DNA of 51,301 nt from Zelonia costaricensis (lineage: Eukaryota > Euglenozoa > Kinetoplastea > Trypanosomatida > Trypanosomatidae): assembly GCA_030849075.1 (NCBI GenBank), contig JASAOO010003385.1:1-51301 (forward strand), read 5' to 3'. The translations under genes were made by a program, and so were the position numbers. Below, one piece after another: positions 1-10,600 of the stretch. How positions within the stretch are numbered: the first letter of the stretch is position 1; every line of letters starts with the position of its first letter. The notes beneath the pieces were generated by a model. It did not search any database. It saw nothing but the letters and a program-made list of their open reading frames with translations, and had not been told where the DNA came from.

Positions 1-764
1 CACACACCTACACCATGTACGCGCATCTGTCGCATCAAACACAGCAGCAGCACCTTCAGTGTAGTAGCGGGCTGCTGGGTGTCGGCGTGCGTGCTACGAC
101 ACTTCACCTCCCCTCCTTCACACGCACACACACACACACACACATACACAGCCGCACGCACTCAAACACAGGTACACGCAGGGCACGCTCTACACCACCC
201 TCCCCTCTTCCTTCTCCGTTCTCCTTCGTTGCTCGCTCGATCATCGTCAACAACATCGCCTCAGCACCGTCACTCCGCGGTGTGCGTTTTCGCTCACTGT
301 TTCTTATTCTCGTTTGGCCTGCTTTCGCGTTTGTTCATCGCGTCGCAGCTTCACCCGAGCAGACCCCGTGCGCACGCGCCGGGCCCGTGTGTGAGTGCGC
401 GTGGGTGCGCGTGGGTTTGAGTTGCCGGCTCCCCCCCCCCTCCCCCCGGACGGCCTCCCCCTCGCGTCTCGCGGCTGCCGTCGTACGTTGCTACTGCGAA
501 AGTACACGAGAACTCTATTCACGTAGACACCCCGCCCCCTCCCCCTATCCGGACTGCCCTCCCCCTCCCCCCTCCTGCTTTCTGTCCCCTCCTGTACACA
601 CGTGCGCAGCTCGCGTACCTGTTGAAAGGCTCGCTATACACTTCTGCCCTTTACCGTCGGGACGCACGCTAGCCCCCCCCCCCTCCACACACACACACAT
701 ACATCAGGTAGAGTTAGAGCAGAAGAAGAAGTCGACCCCCTCTCGCCCACTCTGCCGCGGCACC
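1..764 (+). other. Intergenic/5' UTR region upstream of the kinesin gene
   Basis: There is no convincing gene here. An open frame continues upstream from the kinesin to position 15, but it translates into His/Thr repeats from CA microsatellites (about 123-150 and 687-700) and Pro/Ser runs from pyrimidine tracts, which is typical of untranslated spacer read in frame. The sense strand is strongly pyrimidine-biased (about 535-600 and 670-685), as expected for trans-splicing signals. Confidence 0.75.
564..609 (+). promoter_or_regulatory. Candidate spliced-leader acceptor for the kinesin mRNA
   Basis: A C/T-rich tract is followed by an AG at 608-609. This would leave a 5' UTR of about 155 nt before the chosen ATG at 765. 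A second option is the AG at 706-707, after the C-run at 673-685 and a CA repeat. The assignment rests only on the polypyrimidine-plus-AG pattern used by trypanosomatids. Confidence 0.35.
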
Positions 765-3700
765 ATGAGCAAGGCAGTCGTGTCCAGGCCGCGCGTGTAC
801 GTGCGCATCCGACCCCTCAACGACCGCGAGCAGCGGGAGGGCAAGGGCGAGCTCGCCTGCCACGGCGACACGCGGCAGCCCGACGTCCTCTTCCTGAAGA
901 AGGACGAGACGCCGGAGCAGCAGGTGCGCTTCGATCAGGTGTTTGACCAGGGCGCCAACCAGCAGGCCGTCTTCGAGCACATCGGGCCTGAAATTCTGCG
1001 CACGCTCTTCAGCGGCTACAACGCGTCCGTCTTCGCCTACGGGCAGACGGGCAGTGGTAAGACGTACACGATGGAGGGGGACAAGGGCGGCGTCTCCAGC
1101 GGCGGGGCCTCGTCGGAGGCGCAGGAGGGTCTCATACCCCGCATCATCCGCGGCATCTTCTCCGCCTTCAAGTCGAACGCCGACATCACCGACGCGCTGG
1201 TCGAGGTGAGCCTGGTGCAGATCTACCAGGAAAAGATCCAAGACCTGCTGAACCACCGCAAGCAGGTCGAGATCCACATGGACCGCACGAGTCAGTACGT
1301 CGCGCGTGACGCGACGTGGCGCACCGTGCGCAGTCTCGAGGAGTGCATGAAGCTGTACGGCGAGGCGTCGAAGATGCGCGCCACGTCCGCAACGGAGATG
1401 AACCTTGTGTCGTCACGCAGTCACATGATCCTCATGCTGCGCATGCAGTGGGACGAGCCAACGCTGCCGGGCTCGCACGCGCAGCTGAACATGATCGACC
1501 TGGCCGGCTCTGAGCGGCTCAACGAATCTGGCGCGACCGGCGAAACCATGAAGGAGGCGATCACCATCAACAAGTCGCTCAGTGCGCTCGGCAACGTCGT
1601 CGTGAAGCTGGTCGAGCAGGCCAAAAAGCCGAACAAGCGGACGCACATCCCGTACAAGGACAGCAAGCTGACGTACCTTCTGCAGTCTAGTCTCGGCGGC
1701 TCGAACCTGGTGCACTTCGTGCTGGCCGTCTCGGGCAGCGCGATGTGGCGCGGCGAGACGACGTCGACGATCGAGTTCGGCAAGCGGGCCCTGCAGCTTG
1801 TGCTGCGGCCGGTGCGCAACGCCATCGACTACACGCGGCTCGCCGAGATGGAGGCCATGATTGAGCGGATGCGGTCGCACATCGAGTCGCTCGAGGAGGC
1901 GCTGCAGCAGAAGCGCCACTCCGAGGCCGGTGACTTCCTGCAGCTGCGACAGATCGCCCAGGGCGACGACGACGGGACGCTGCGGCGGCGGCGCCGGGAG
2001 AAGAGCACAAACCACAAACACCTCAAGCGGCAGACGGAGCTGAGCCGCATCATGGCCAACCTCCCCGAGACCTTCGACGACCTCAACTCGCACTGCATTC
2101 TGTTTCCCGAGTCGAAGGGGACGTTCCGTGAGCTGGGCGGGCTCGAGAAGCTCATTCACTTTGTGGAGAAGTCCGCCTCCAACTACTACCGCGCCAGCGC
2201 GGCGCAGACGATCGCCAGCGTAATCGATGATACGGGCCGCGGGAAGTTCGCCAGCCTCGGCGGCCTCGATGCGTTGGCGCTGCTGCTGCAGGTGCAGGAG
2301 GAGCGTTGCAAGGAGGCGGCGTGCGTTGCGCTGGAGGCGGTGTGCCGCGGGTGCGTCACAAACAAGCGGAACCTTGCCCCGGCGGTGTACGAGGAGCTGG
2401 TCGATCTCGTCTACGGCTACTCGAACCAGCAGGTGCAGGAGGCGGCGTGCGCGGCCATCGCATCCATCGTCGACAACTACGCCGAGGCGACGCGGCGGTT
2501 TGAGAAGCTGGACGTGGTGCCGAAGCTGCTCGAGACGATCCGCACGTGCCCTGCCGAGGTGGTCAACCTCACCAAAGCCGCGACCAACTGCATCGGCCGC
2601 CTCGCCCACGGTGACCAGCAGATGCAGAAGACGATCTCGTCCCTCGGCGGCGTCGACCTGCTCATCGACGTCCTCTTCAGCACCTCGGGCGATCGCGATC
2701 ATCAGGTGCCCATTCTCGCCTCCTACGCGCTTGTGAACCTGTGCTGCAGCTACGAGGACAATATGGAGATCGCGCGGGAGCATGCCCGCTATGACGAGGT
2801 GAAGTTCCGCCTCCTAGAGGGCATTGCCCGCGCCTTTGGCACCAACACGTCACGCGAGGGCTTCGGTCGTGCCACCGCGCAGGAGGCGGCGGGGCCCTTC
2901 CCGTACTACGGCGTCACGATTCAAGACGAGTGGACGTACGCGTCGTCGGGTGGCCGACCCATCTTCTCCTCCTTCATGGACAACCCGCAGTTCTACCTGT
3001 ACGTGCGGGAGGAGACCGACATCGCCTTCATCATCCAGGACACCCTCTACGAGGCCCGCATGCGCAAGAAGCGCCGCAACAACTCGGTCTACATGGGCAT
3101 CGCCATCTTCGAGGGCGACGTGAGCCTGGCCAAGCTTGGGCTGAAGCAGCTCGACTTCCACGGCAAGATGATCGAAATTGGCCGCTACACGTCCAACTGT
3201 GAGAACGTCCTGCACTGCACCCTGCCCGCCTCCGACACACCGTACATGGTCGTCCCCTTCACGAGTCAGAAGGGCCGGCACACGCACTTCGCGCTCTCCG
3301 CCTTCGGCAACCGGCCCATCGAGCTGACGACCGTGCCGGACCAGGTGGGCTGGGTGCACACGGTACTCCAAGGCAAGTGGACGCAGTTCAACGGCCGCGG
3401 CGGCGAGGCCTTCGACTGGCGCTGCAACCCGCAAATACGCCTCAAGGCGAGGGAGGAGAGCCGCGTCGTGTTTGTGTTGTCGTACTCCTCTCTCGACGAG
3501 CAGCGCGCGCATCTGCTGCAGGAGGAGGAGGAGGGCGAGGGGCACAACACGCGGCCGCGGCTGCACGGCCGTCTCTTCGCGAACGCCTTTGCGCCCGACA
3601 AGCGCTACCTCAAGGCGATTGTGCCGCTCCCGCAGGGCTCGACCTTCGTGGCCAGCAACACCTTTGCGAGCAACAGCTACATCACCACATCTGCGACGCT

Positions 3701-5045
3701 GAGCAAGGACGAGGAGTACGTGTACATCCCCTTCACCGAGACGCCGTACCAGGACACGTACCGCGTGTCCGTCTACTGCGACTCCGACGAGGTTGAGATC
3801 AAGCCGATGCAGTCGCAGACGAGCGAGTGGCTCTGCACCAGCCTTTCCGGCGTGTGGCAGGGCACCCCGATCTCCGTGAACGTAGAGACGACGGGGAAGA
3901 TGGTGGCTGTCATGTACAGCCCCGGCGCCTTCGTGCGGCCCCGCTTTCTCGGCGGCCCGCGGCAGAAGCGCCTCGCCGGCATCGACTCGTACTGGAACAC
4001 CGAGGCCGCCGTCGAGTACGACAGCCGCGGCGCCATCACGGTGCAGGTGGAGGCCATGATGCGGGCGGGCCTCAGCGACACGGTCAACCCCCGGGCGGCG
4101 GCGCGGCCGGCGTCGAACCAGGCAACGCAGGTGCCGGCGAAGGACGTCAAGTTCGATCTCTTCCTCTTCACGGCGCAACGGTGCACGCTGGGGCAGGTCG
4201 GCTTCGACGCCTCGCCGAGCGCGTGGCCGTGCCCGACGCAGTCGACGTCGCAGGACCTGCTCGCCTACCCGCAGCTGGTCGAGGACGTGGACGCCGTCGG
4301 CGGCGCCGACAGCGATGACGACGACAGCGACGACCTCGGGAGTGACGACTCGCGCGGCGGCGGCGGCGACAGCATCGCGGCTGCCGCCCAGGAGGCGCGC
4401 GAAACGGAGCTGCTCAAGAGCCTGGAGAAGCAGGAGGAGGCGAACCGCCGCCTGGCGGAGCAGCTGGCGAAGCAGGCGCGCGAGATCGAGGAGCTGCGCC
4501 AGGGCGCGGCCGCCGCGGCGAAGCAGCCGGCCACCAAGCCCGACAAGGACAAGAGCGGCGGCAACGGGACTGCTCGCGCCGGGTCGATGGACGCGTACGT
4601 GGCCTTCTCGGACAAGGGCGAGGCGGCGGACGGCAAGTCGGCCTCCGCCCGCAACGGACCGGCGGCAGGCGCTCGCCGCAGCTCCGGCACCCACGGCACG
4701 GACCCGGCGCGGCGTCGCACGTCCGCCTCTCTGACCAACCACCGCTCCCCCGCCCTCCCTGCCGCCTCGGCGGCGGCGGCGGCGGCGTCGCCGCCAAAGC
4801 GCAAGTCGAACGCGCCCAACGGCGCTTCAGCAGCGCCGGTCGCGGTCGCGACCCTCGCCCCCACCACACCTCCGCTGGTAAAAGAGTCGGTGGACTTCAC
4901 ACTGACCAAGTTGAATGCAATGAGCAAGCGCGCCGCGGCGGCGGCCCGGGCGTCGGGCAACAAGGACGATGCGGAGTGGAAGGCGATGCAGAAGGACATC
5001 GAGGAGATCCAGAAGCGCCTCTTCAAGGCCCTCGAGTCCAACTGA
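765..5045 (+). CDS. Kinesin with armadillo repeats and tandem calpain domain III-like modules
   Basis: This 1426-aa protein is a microtubule motor of the kinesin superfamily. The motor occupies about residues 9-355 and has the P-loop GQTGSGKT at 93-100, switch I NLVSSRSH at 213-220 and switch II DLAGSE at 245-250, so it should hydrolyse ATP. A short coiled coil follows at about 356-386. Residues about 440-680 form armadillo-like helical repeats (for example around GGLEKLIHF and GGVDLLIDVL). Two beta-rich modules each show the calpain domain III pattern W...GG...NPQ, with W723/N740 and W872/N888; a third, weaker copy may run to about 1140. The tail has an acidic Asp/Ser patch near 1180-1195, a coiled coil and low-complexity Ala/Ser sequence. 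The ATG at 765 is chosen because the motor begins directly after it and everything upstream is repeat-derived. ARM kinesins are known in plants and protists. The cargo is unknown. Confidence 0.93.
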   Translation: MSKAVVSRPRVYVRIRPLNDREQREGKGELACHGDTRQPDVLFLKKDETPEQQVRFDQVFDQGANQQAVFEHIGPEILRTLFSGYNASVFAYGQTGSGKTYTMEGDKGGVSSGGASSEAQEGLIPRIIRGIFSAFKSNADITDALVEVSLVQIYQEKIQDLLNHRKQVEIHMDRTSQYVARDATWRTVRSLEECMKLYGEASKMRATSATEMNLVSSRSHMILMLRMQWDEPTLPGSHAQLNMIDLAGSERLNESGATGETMKEAITINKSLSALGNVVVKLVEQAKKPNKRTHIPYKDSKLTYLLQSSLGGSNLVHFVLAVSGSAMWRGETTSTIEFGKRALQLVLRPVRNAIDYTRLAEMEAMIERMRSHIESLEEALQQKRHSEAGDFLQLRQIAQGDDDGTLRRRRREKSTNHKHLKRQTELSRIMANLPETFDDLNSHCILFPESKGTFRELGGLEKLIHFVEKSASNYYRASAAQTIASVIDDTGRGKFASLGGLDALALLLQVQEERCKEAACVALEAVCRGCVTNKRNLAPAVYEELVDLVYGYSNQQVQEAACAAIASIVDNYAEATRRFEKLDVVPKLLETIRTCPAEVVNLTKAATNCIGRLAHGDQQMQKTISSLGGVDLLIDVLFSTSGDRDHQVPILASYALVNLCCSYEDNMEIAREHARYDEVKFRLLEGIARAFGTNTSREGFGRATAQEAAGPFPYYGVTIQDEWTYASSGGRPIFSSFMDNPQFYLYVREETDIAFIIQDTLYEARMRKKRRNNSVYMGIAIFEGDVSLAKLGLKQLDFHGKMIEIGRYTSNCENVLHCTLPASDTPYMVVPFTSQKGRHTHFALSAFGNRPIELTTVPDQVGWVHTVLQGKWTQFNGRGGEAFDWRCNPQIRLKAREESRVVFVLSYSSLDEQRAHLLQEEEEGEGHNTRPRLHGRLFANAFAPDKRYLKAIVPLPQGSTFVASNTFASNSYITTSATLSKDEEYVYIPFTETPYQDTYRVSVYCDSDEVEIKPMQSQTSEWLCTSLSGVWQGTPISVNVETTGKMVAVMYSPGAFVRPRFLGGPRQKRLAGIDSYWNTEAAVEYDSRGAITVQVEAMMRAGLSDTVNPRAAARPASNQATQVPAKDVKFDLFLFTAQRCTLGQVGFDASPSAWPCPTQSTSQDLLAYPQLVEDVDAVGGADSDDDDSDDLGSDDSRGGGGDSIAAAAQEARETELLKSLEKQEEANRRLAEQLAKQAREIEELRQGAAAAAKQPATKPDKDKSGGNGTARAGSMDAYVAFSDKGEAADGKSASARNGPAAGARRSSGTHGTDPARRRTSASLTNHRSPALPAASAAAAAASPPKRKSNAPNGASAAPVAVATLAPTTPPLVKESVDFTLTKLNAMSKRAAAAARASGNKDDAEWKAMQKDIEEIQKRLFKALESN

Positions 5046-6667
5046 GATGATGGCGGTGCTGGGGACGGGGACGCTAAAAGGGTGGGGGGGGGGCGGGGCG
5101 GGGGAGGGTGTGTGGATGCCTCCGCTGGCAGCGTCTTGCCGCGCGGCGTCCCTCCCTCCCTCCCCATCTCGCCGCCTCCCGCGCCGCCCTCCCCCTGTTG
5201 GTGGGGCTGCAGTGCGGCTCTCCTGCTCCTTCCGCGACGCAAGCGAGAGGAGGCAAAAAAAAAAAACGAAGAGAGAAAGAGCGGAGGAACGTCAAACTCC
5301 GGTCAACGAGCAAACTCGTTGTTGTGGTGGCCGTCGCCGCTCTTGTGACAAGTTTCTTCCTCTTTTCCCTTATTACGCGCGTTGTCGACTTTCGCACCGA
5401 GTGCTGCTGCTGCTACGGCCTCATGACACCCCTCGTCTGCTCTCTCTCGGTCTTTTTCACTTCCCGCTCCCCTCCTCCCCTCGATGCGCTCGAGTGCCCG
5501 CTACCGCGTTTGCCCTGGACGGTGCGTGTGTGCGTGTGTGCGTGTTGTGTGCTTTTCCATCCGTCACTCACTTTTCCCTCTGCGATGTACTACAGTATTG
5601 TTGACCTCCTCCACACCACGCTGACTTACTTGCCGCAATTACCCTTCCGTTCCTTTCCCTTGCCGCCCCCCTTCTTCTCCTCAGCCGACTCCACGACCTC
5701 TTCGTTTGGGTGTAAAGAGGCTGCGTACGGGAAGCAGCGCAACGCGGCAAAGAGTGATGAGCGTGTGTCGGTGCGTGTGTGCTGCACCATCACATGCCAA
5801 GCCGTGGCACGCCGCACTCTTTATCTCTCTCTCCGTGCCGTCGCACGTGCCGGGTTGCAGACACGAGTTCGTGATGTGCCCAAACCGGCGCAGCACCGAA
5901 GTCATCTCACCGAAGGCGTGCGTTGAAGGGCAATACACACGCACGGCAGCTGGCTCACGGACGCTCTTCGAGCTCCTGCGATCCGCTCACTGTGCTATGG
6001 GTACTCGCACAAAAGCGGGGAGGGGGGGAGGGAGCTCCCCAGTCCACTCACGCAGCCAACTACCTCCCTCTTTCCGCATCTTCGACTCGTTCACCAACGC
6101 ACACACGCACACATACACGCACACACACGCATGCGGCTGCACCCATCACCGTCATGACGCAAGAGGCGGCGCCAAAGTTCACCTGTCTCGCTGCAACGCA
6201 GCACGTTTGCCTTTGACTTCCTCCCCAGCACGAATCCCCCCCCCCCCCCCCAGCGCAGCTGCTCAGCTCGCGTCTACGTGTTGCAGCTGCGCTACACAAA
6301 TACGCACCCCCTGTTCACGTGCACTGAGCCACCCCACCAGCCTCCTCCACCCCTCCCCCCCTAGGTAGCCCCCCCTAGTTTCGTGTAGTAGTCGTAGGAC
6401 ACCCAACGTCCTCCTCCGCCTCCACCAACCCCTTCTTCGTAGTAGCGGCCAGGTTCGCCGCCAAGGCTCACCCCACCGACTGGCCGGACGGCAAGCCCCC
6501 CCCCTCCCCCTCGTAGTGCCACTGATTCCACCTAGCAACTGACGGAGTAGCCATCCTGCAACTCCCCTGCACACTTTCCCAGCCGAGCTGCTCGTCGCCC
6601 GTCCGTAGACCCCTCGCGTACTCACTCGCGTGTGTGTGCGTGAAACCACGAAAAAAAAGTAACGAAG
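5046..6667 (+). other. Intergenic region, no gene seen
   Basis: The spacer contains G-rich sequence just after the stop, an A-run (about 5256-5267), pyrimidine tracts (about 5440-5520 and 5640-5690), TG-rich stretches (about 5523-5552 and 5761-5780), a CA repeat (about 6099-6131) and a C-run at about 6236-6252. Open frames here translate to low-complexity Ser/Pro/Arg/His-Thr sequence on both strands and look non-coding. Confidence 0.7.
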
Positions 6668-7015
6668 ATGCTCCGCATGGTGCGCGGTGCGGCGCCGCTG
6701 GTCGTCCCAGCCGCCTCGTCGTCGACCACGGTTACCGCCGCCCTGCAGACGGCGCAGCGCAGCAAGTACGTGCGCCAGCCCAGCGCCCACTGGGACCCGG
6801 TGCACGAGGACATCAACGCGCACGTCAAGCGCCGCATCCCTGGTGAGACCCGTGTCGACCGAGTGAAGCGGTTCGCGCGGGAGTGGCGCAATGTGGAGCT
6901 GGAGCTCGGCGTGTACAAGGATTCGCGCGGTCGTGAGGTGAAGTACCGCAAGACCTTTGTGTACCGCTACACATACCCCAACGCGTTTGACGAGTTCTGG
7001 TGGCCCTGCAAGTGA
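6668..7015 (+). CDS. Small conserved-looking protein, probably mitochondrial
   Basis: This 115-aa basic protein is not one I recognise by family. The first 30 or so residues lack acidic residues, carry Arg and are rich in Ala/Val/Ser, which resembles a mitochondrial import presequence. The rest is dense in charged and aromatic residues (HWDPVHEDINAHVKRRIPGE, then a tail with FVYRYTYP and EFWWPCK) and looks like a compact folded protein rather than spacer translation. Size, basic charge and presequence would fit a mitochondrial ribosomal protein or a respiratory-complex accessory subunit, but no diagnostic motif decides between them. A second in-frame Met lies at codon 4. A TG repeat begins immediately after the stop codon. 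Confidence 0.75.
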   Translation: MLRMVRGAAPLVVPAASSSTTVTAALQTAQRSKYVRQPSAHWDPVHEDINAHVKRRIPGETRVDRVKRFAREWRNVELELGVYKDSRGREVKYRKTFVYRYTYPNAFDEFWWPCK

Positions 7016-7659
7016 GTGTGTATGCGTGCATGTGTGTTTGTGTGTGTGTGTGCTCGTCTGGCACACGCACACACGTTACCGTTCACGGGTGCTCTTTCCT
7101 CCTGTCTCTCTTTCCAAGTGCTTCTACCGCGTCTGCCGAAGAGCCGGTTGGCCGCGGCGCACCACCCGCCGATGCGCCGCCGACACGCAAAGAGAAGAAG
7201 AAGAAACAAAGGCGAACTGCCAATTCCGGCTTCGAGGCAGTGCAGCACGGGTGCGATGCAGTGCGATGGGGAGGGGGAGGGGGGTCCTCCGCGTTCGCCA
7301 TTTTCGTTCTTGTCCGTCGCCTCTCACCACCGTCCCTTGTCGGTGCGCTGGGGCGGCGGCAGGCCCTCGTGCACGCCGGGACCGTCCCATACCACCAGCC
7401 GCTGGCTTCCTCTTCGCCCCTCCCTTCCCCCGTCCAACACACTACCGCTTTGCGCGATTGCGGGGGTCAAACTTCTACGGTGAACGCCTCGCTCTCCCCC
7501 GTCGCTTTGCTGACCCTACAACATGGCGTCGCCACACCCTACCCGTCCCTCCTCCCCCTCCCCTCCCCTTAACCCACTCTAACACACAGTGAGCACGAGC
7601 ACACCCACCCACCCACACACCCACCCACACACACACACGGACGCGAGGGGAGAGCCGCG
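7016..7659 (+). other. Intergenic region, no gene seen
   Basis: A TG-rich tract (about 7016-7051) follows the stop of the small gene, then a short CA tract (about 7062-7075), pyrimidine-rich sequence, and a CCCA/CA repeat (about 7604-7639) next to the downstream start codon. The open frames are low complexity. Confidence 0.7.
7546..7589 (+). promoter_or_regulatory. Candidate spliced-leader acceptor for the RNA methyltransferase mRNA
   Basis: A dense C/T tract (about 7546-7570) is followed, with no intervening AG, by AG at 7588-7589. This predicts a 5' UTR of about 70 nt containing the CCCA/CA repeat. It is inferred from pattern only. Confidence 0.45.
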
Positions 7660-10600
7660 ATGCAGCCGACGCGACGGCGCTTCTACGACTCCTTTCGAGC
7701 TGCCCGGGGCGAGCTCGACCACCTCTTCTCCCCGATGCGCTCCGACGAGCACATGCGGCGTGCCGTGCGGCAGTTCATCATCCCTGCCCTCTCGCGCCTG
7801 CGCCAGCGCAGCGTGGCCGAGCGCCTCGGCCGCGCACAAGAGCGCAGCCTCTTCCGCACGCACGCCTCCCTCGTCCTGCAGGAGGCGCGGCGCCGCGCCA
7901 ACCCCGCCGTGGCTGCCGTCGCCCTCGACGTCGTCTTCTCCGAGGCATCGCTGTCGCACTTCGCGCAGAGCTTCGAGCCAACGTGGATCAAGGATGCCGT
8001 CGCGTCATGCCGCACGGCGGAGGAGCTGCGACGGGTCGAGGCGGTGCTGCGGCGGCACGAGCAGCGGCTCCGGGCCAGCGGCACGGCAGCCGCGTCCGAC
8101 GGCTTCTTGCTGACCACTGCGTTCGGCAAGCCCCGCGCGGCGGCCGAGACGGGTCTGCGCCTGGGCGATGACATCGCAGATGGAAGCGGCGCGCTCGCTT
8201 CGGCTGAGGCTGACGCACGCGACGTGGCGCTGGCCGGGCCCTCTGCCGTGGGAAGCAGCAGCGACGGGATGGGTGGAGCAGCCGCTACCACCGCACGGGC
8301 GCACGCCGCGGTCGCCCAGCCGCCGTCGCTCACCGACCTCGCCGCGACGGGGGGCCGGCTCGATCCGCGCTGGGCCTCGGCGGCCGAGCGGGCGGCGGCG
8401 GGGGTGCAGCGCCTGCAGCGGCAGCAGCGCGACCTCAGCGCCGGCCCCAACCTTTCCTTCACCCGCTACTTCCTTCATCAGGGCCTGGTGCGGCACGAGG
8501 GGGAGCTGATGCAGCTCTACCAAGCCATGCGTGCTCGCCCGCTGGACGTGAGCTTTCGCGTCGCCGGCGGTGTCGGCGGCCCCCTCGCCCCGCACGCGGC
8601 CGCCGTTCACGCGCTCCTGCAGCATCGCCGCGGCCTGCACGCCGTGCCGTGGCTGCCCGCGGCGATGGCTGCCTACACCCTCGACACGCATGACACGGTC
8701 GCGGCTGACTCGGTGCTGGCAACGCGGCAGCTGCTGCGGTCGCTGGCTCGTGAGCGGCTTGTGGCCTTCCAGAGCCTGCCCAGCATGTTGCCCGTCCTCT
8801 TCCTGGCTCCCCAGCCTGGCGAGTGCGTGCTGGACATGTGCGCTTCGCCAGGGAGCAAGTCGGAGCTTGTGATGGACTGCATGCACGCGTCGCCCAGCTC
8901 CAGCAGCGGCTGCGGCACCGGCGCTGTCGTGGCAAACGAGGGGCAGGCCTCGCGGCTGCGCGCCCTGCAGGAGCGACTGCGTGACGCGGCGCCGGGGGTG
9001 GTTGTTACCCGTGGCCGAGGTCAGAGCTTCGGCATGCCAGACGGCGCCCCCAGCAGCACCAGCGCGGCGGCGGACCGCGATGGCGTGGCGCAGGCGTTGG
9101 TGGGAGAGGGCCTGTACGATCGCGTGCTGGTGGACGCGCCGTGCTCGGGTGAGGGCCGCCTCGGTCGTGACGCGCTCTCGTGGCGGCTGTGGCACCCGAG
9201 CCGAGGCGTCGAGTTCTTTCCCCTGCAGTGCGCGCTGCTACACCGGGCCGCGCGGCTGTGCCGCCTCGGTGGCCGCGTGGTGTACGCGACGTGCACGCTG
9301 AACCCGCTGGAGAACGAGGCGGTGATCGCGGCGGTGCTGCGGCAGTGCGGTGGCGCGCTCCATCTCGTACCCCCGCCGTGCACTCTCAGCGACCGCGCTG
9401 GCAGCCGCGGCAGCGACACGGGTGTTGGCGGTGCGGTACCGCCGCTGCGGCTCAGCCCCGGGCTGCGTCGCTGGGATGTCCCCTCGAGCGCTGGTGGCTT
9501 CCTGCGCACGGCCGAGGAGGCGTACGCACGCGGCGAGAGCGCCAGCCGACTGCCGCCGGACCTATTCTTCGGGGCCTGCCACGCCGCAATGGACGAGGCG
9601 GAGCTGAGCGAGGCGCTGCACCGGTGCTGCCGCCGCGTCATGCCGCACCTCAACGGCAACGTCGACGGCTTCTTCGTTGCGGTGCTGGAGAAGCGTGCGC
9701 ACGTGCCACACCAGCGGAGCGGTGACGCCGCGGGGGCCCCCCCGGCGCTCGTGTCGTCGCCGTCGGCCGCGGCTGCTGCGCCGCTCACCGTGTCGCTGGC
9801 GGGCGGAAGCAACCTCCTGGGCGAGCGCGGCCTGGTGCGGCTGCCACCCACACATCAGACGGTGCAGCGCCACCTGGCTGCCTTCTTCGCCGCGTCGTCG
9901 CGCGCAGGCACGTGTGCGAGCGTGCAGTCGTTCCTGGACAAGCGGGGTTGGGCTGCGGTGTGGTGCGAGGGGGAGGGGCTGCGGCTCGTGGCGCAAACCG
10001 CCGTGCAGCTTCTGCGCCGCCACGCCACCCTGCCCGCCGCCGCGGCGTCTTTGGATGCCGCCGGCGCGAAGCCCGCGCACCGCTTTGGACTGGGATTCGA
10101 AGGCGGCCCCGACACCGCCGCGTCGTCGCCGTCGCGGCTGCCACACGCCCCGCCCACCACCGAGCTGCTCGAGGCGGGCGTGCTCATTTTGAATGCAGCG
10201 GGGTCGCTGACGGAGCGCGGCGCAGCGCTGCTTTGCCCCGACGCCTCACACCGCGTCGTGTCGCTGCCGCTGCCGTACGCCCAGCTGCTCCTGTCGAACC
10301 GCACCCTGGACGTGGCGAAGTCGCTGGCGCAGATGCCGTCGTACATGCAGGAGGCCGAGCATGCGCTTGCGCCGCGGCACGGACTCGTCACCACCACGCT
10401 GACCCAAGGAGTGGTCGAGGAGTCGGCGACAGCGTGGTACCGCGAGGCACTTGCTGCCCTGACCCCAGTGGCCGGCGGCGGGGACGCGGGCGGCAACGCG
10501 ATCGTGACCATCGACGTGGCATCGAGGTCGGCAAGCCCGGCGTCGGCGGCCCCCGCCTGGGCTGCTCCGCTGGCGCAGTGGGCGTGGCCGGTGCGCGTCG

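Noticed and set aside
15..764. In-frame N-terminal extension of the kinesin back to position 15
   Set aside because: The translation is repeat- and pyrimidine-derived (His/Thr and Ser/Pro runs). The motor starts naturally right after the ATG at 765.
2850..4742. Long minus-strand open frame (630 codons) opposite the kinesin
   Set aside because: It is a shadow of a GC-rich coding strand, with Arg/Ala/Leu/Val-biased translation, no domain, and wrong strand for this unit.
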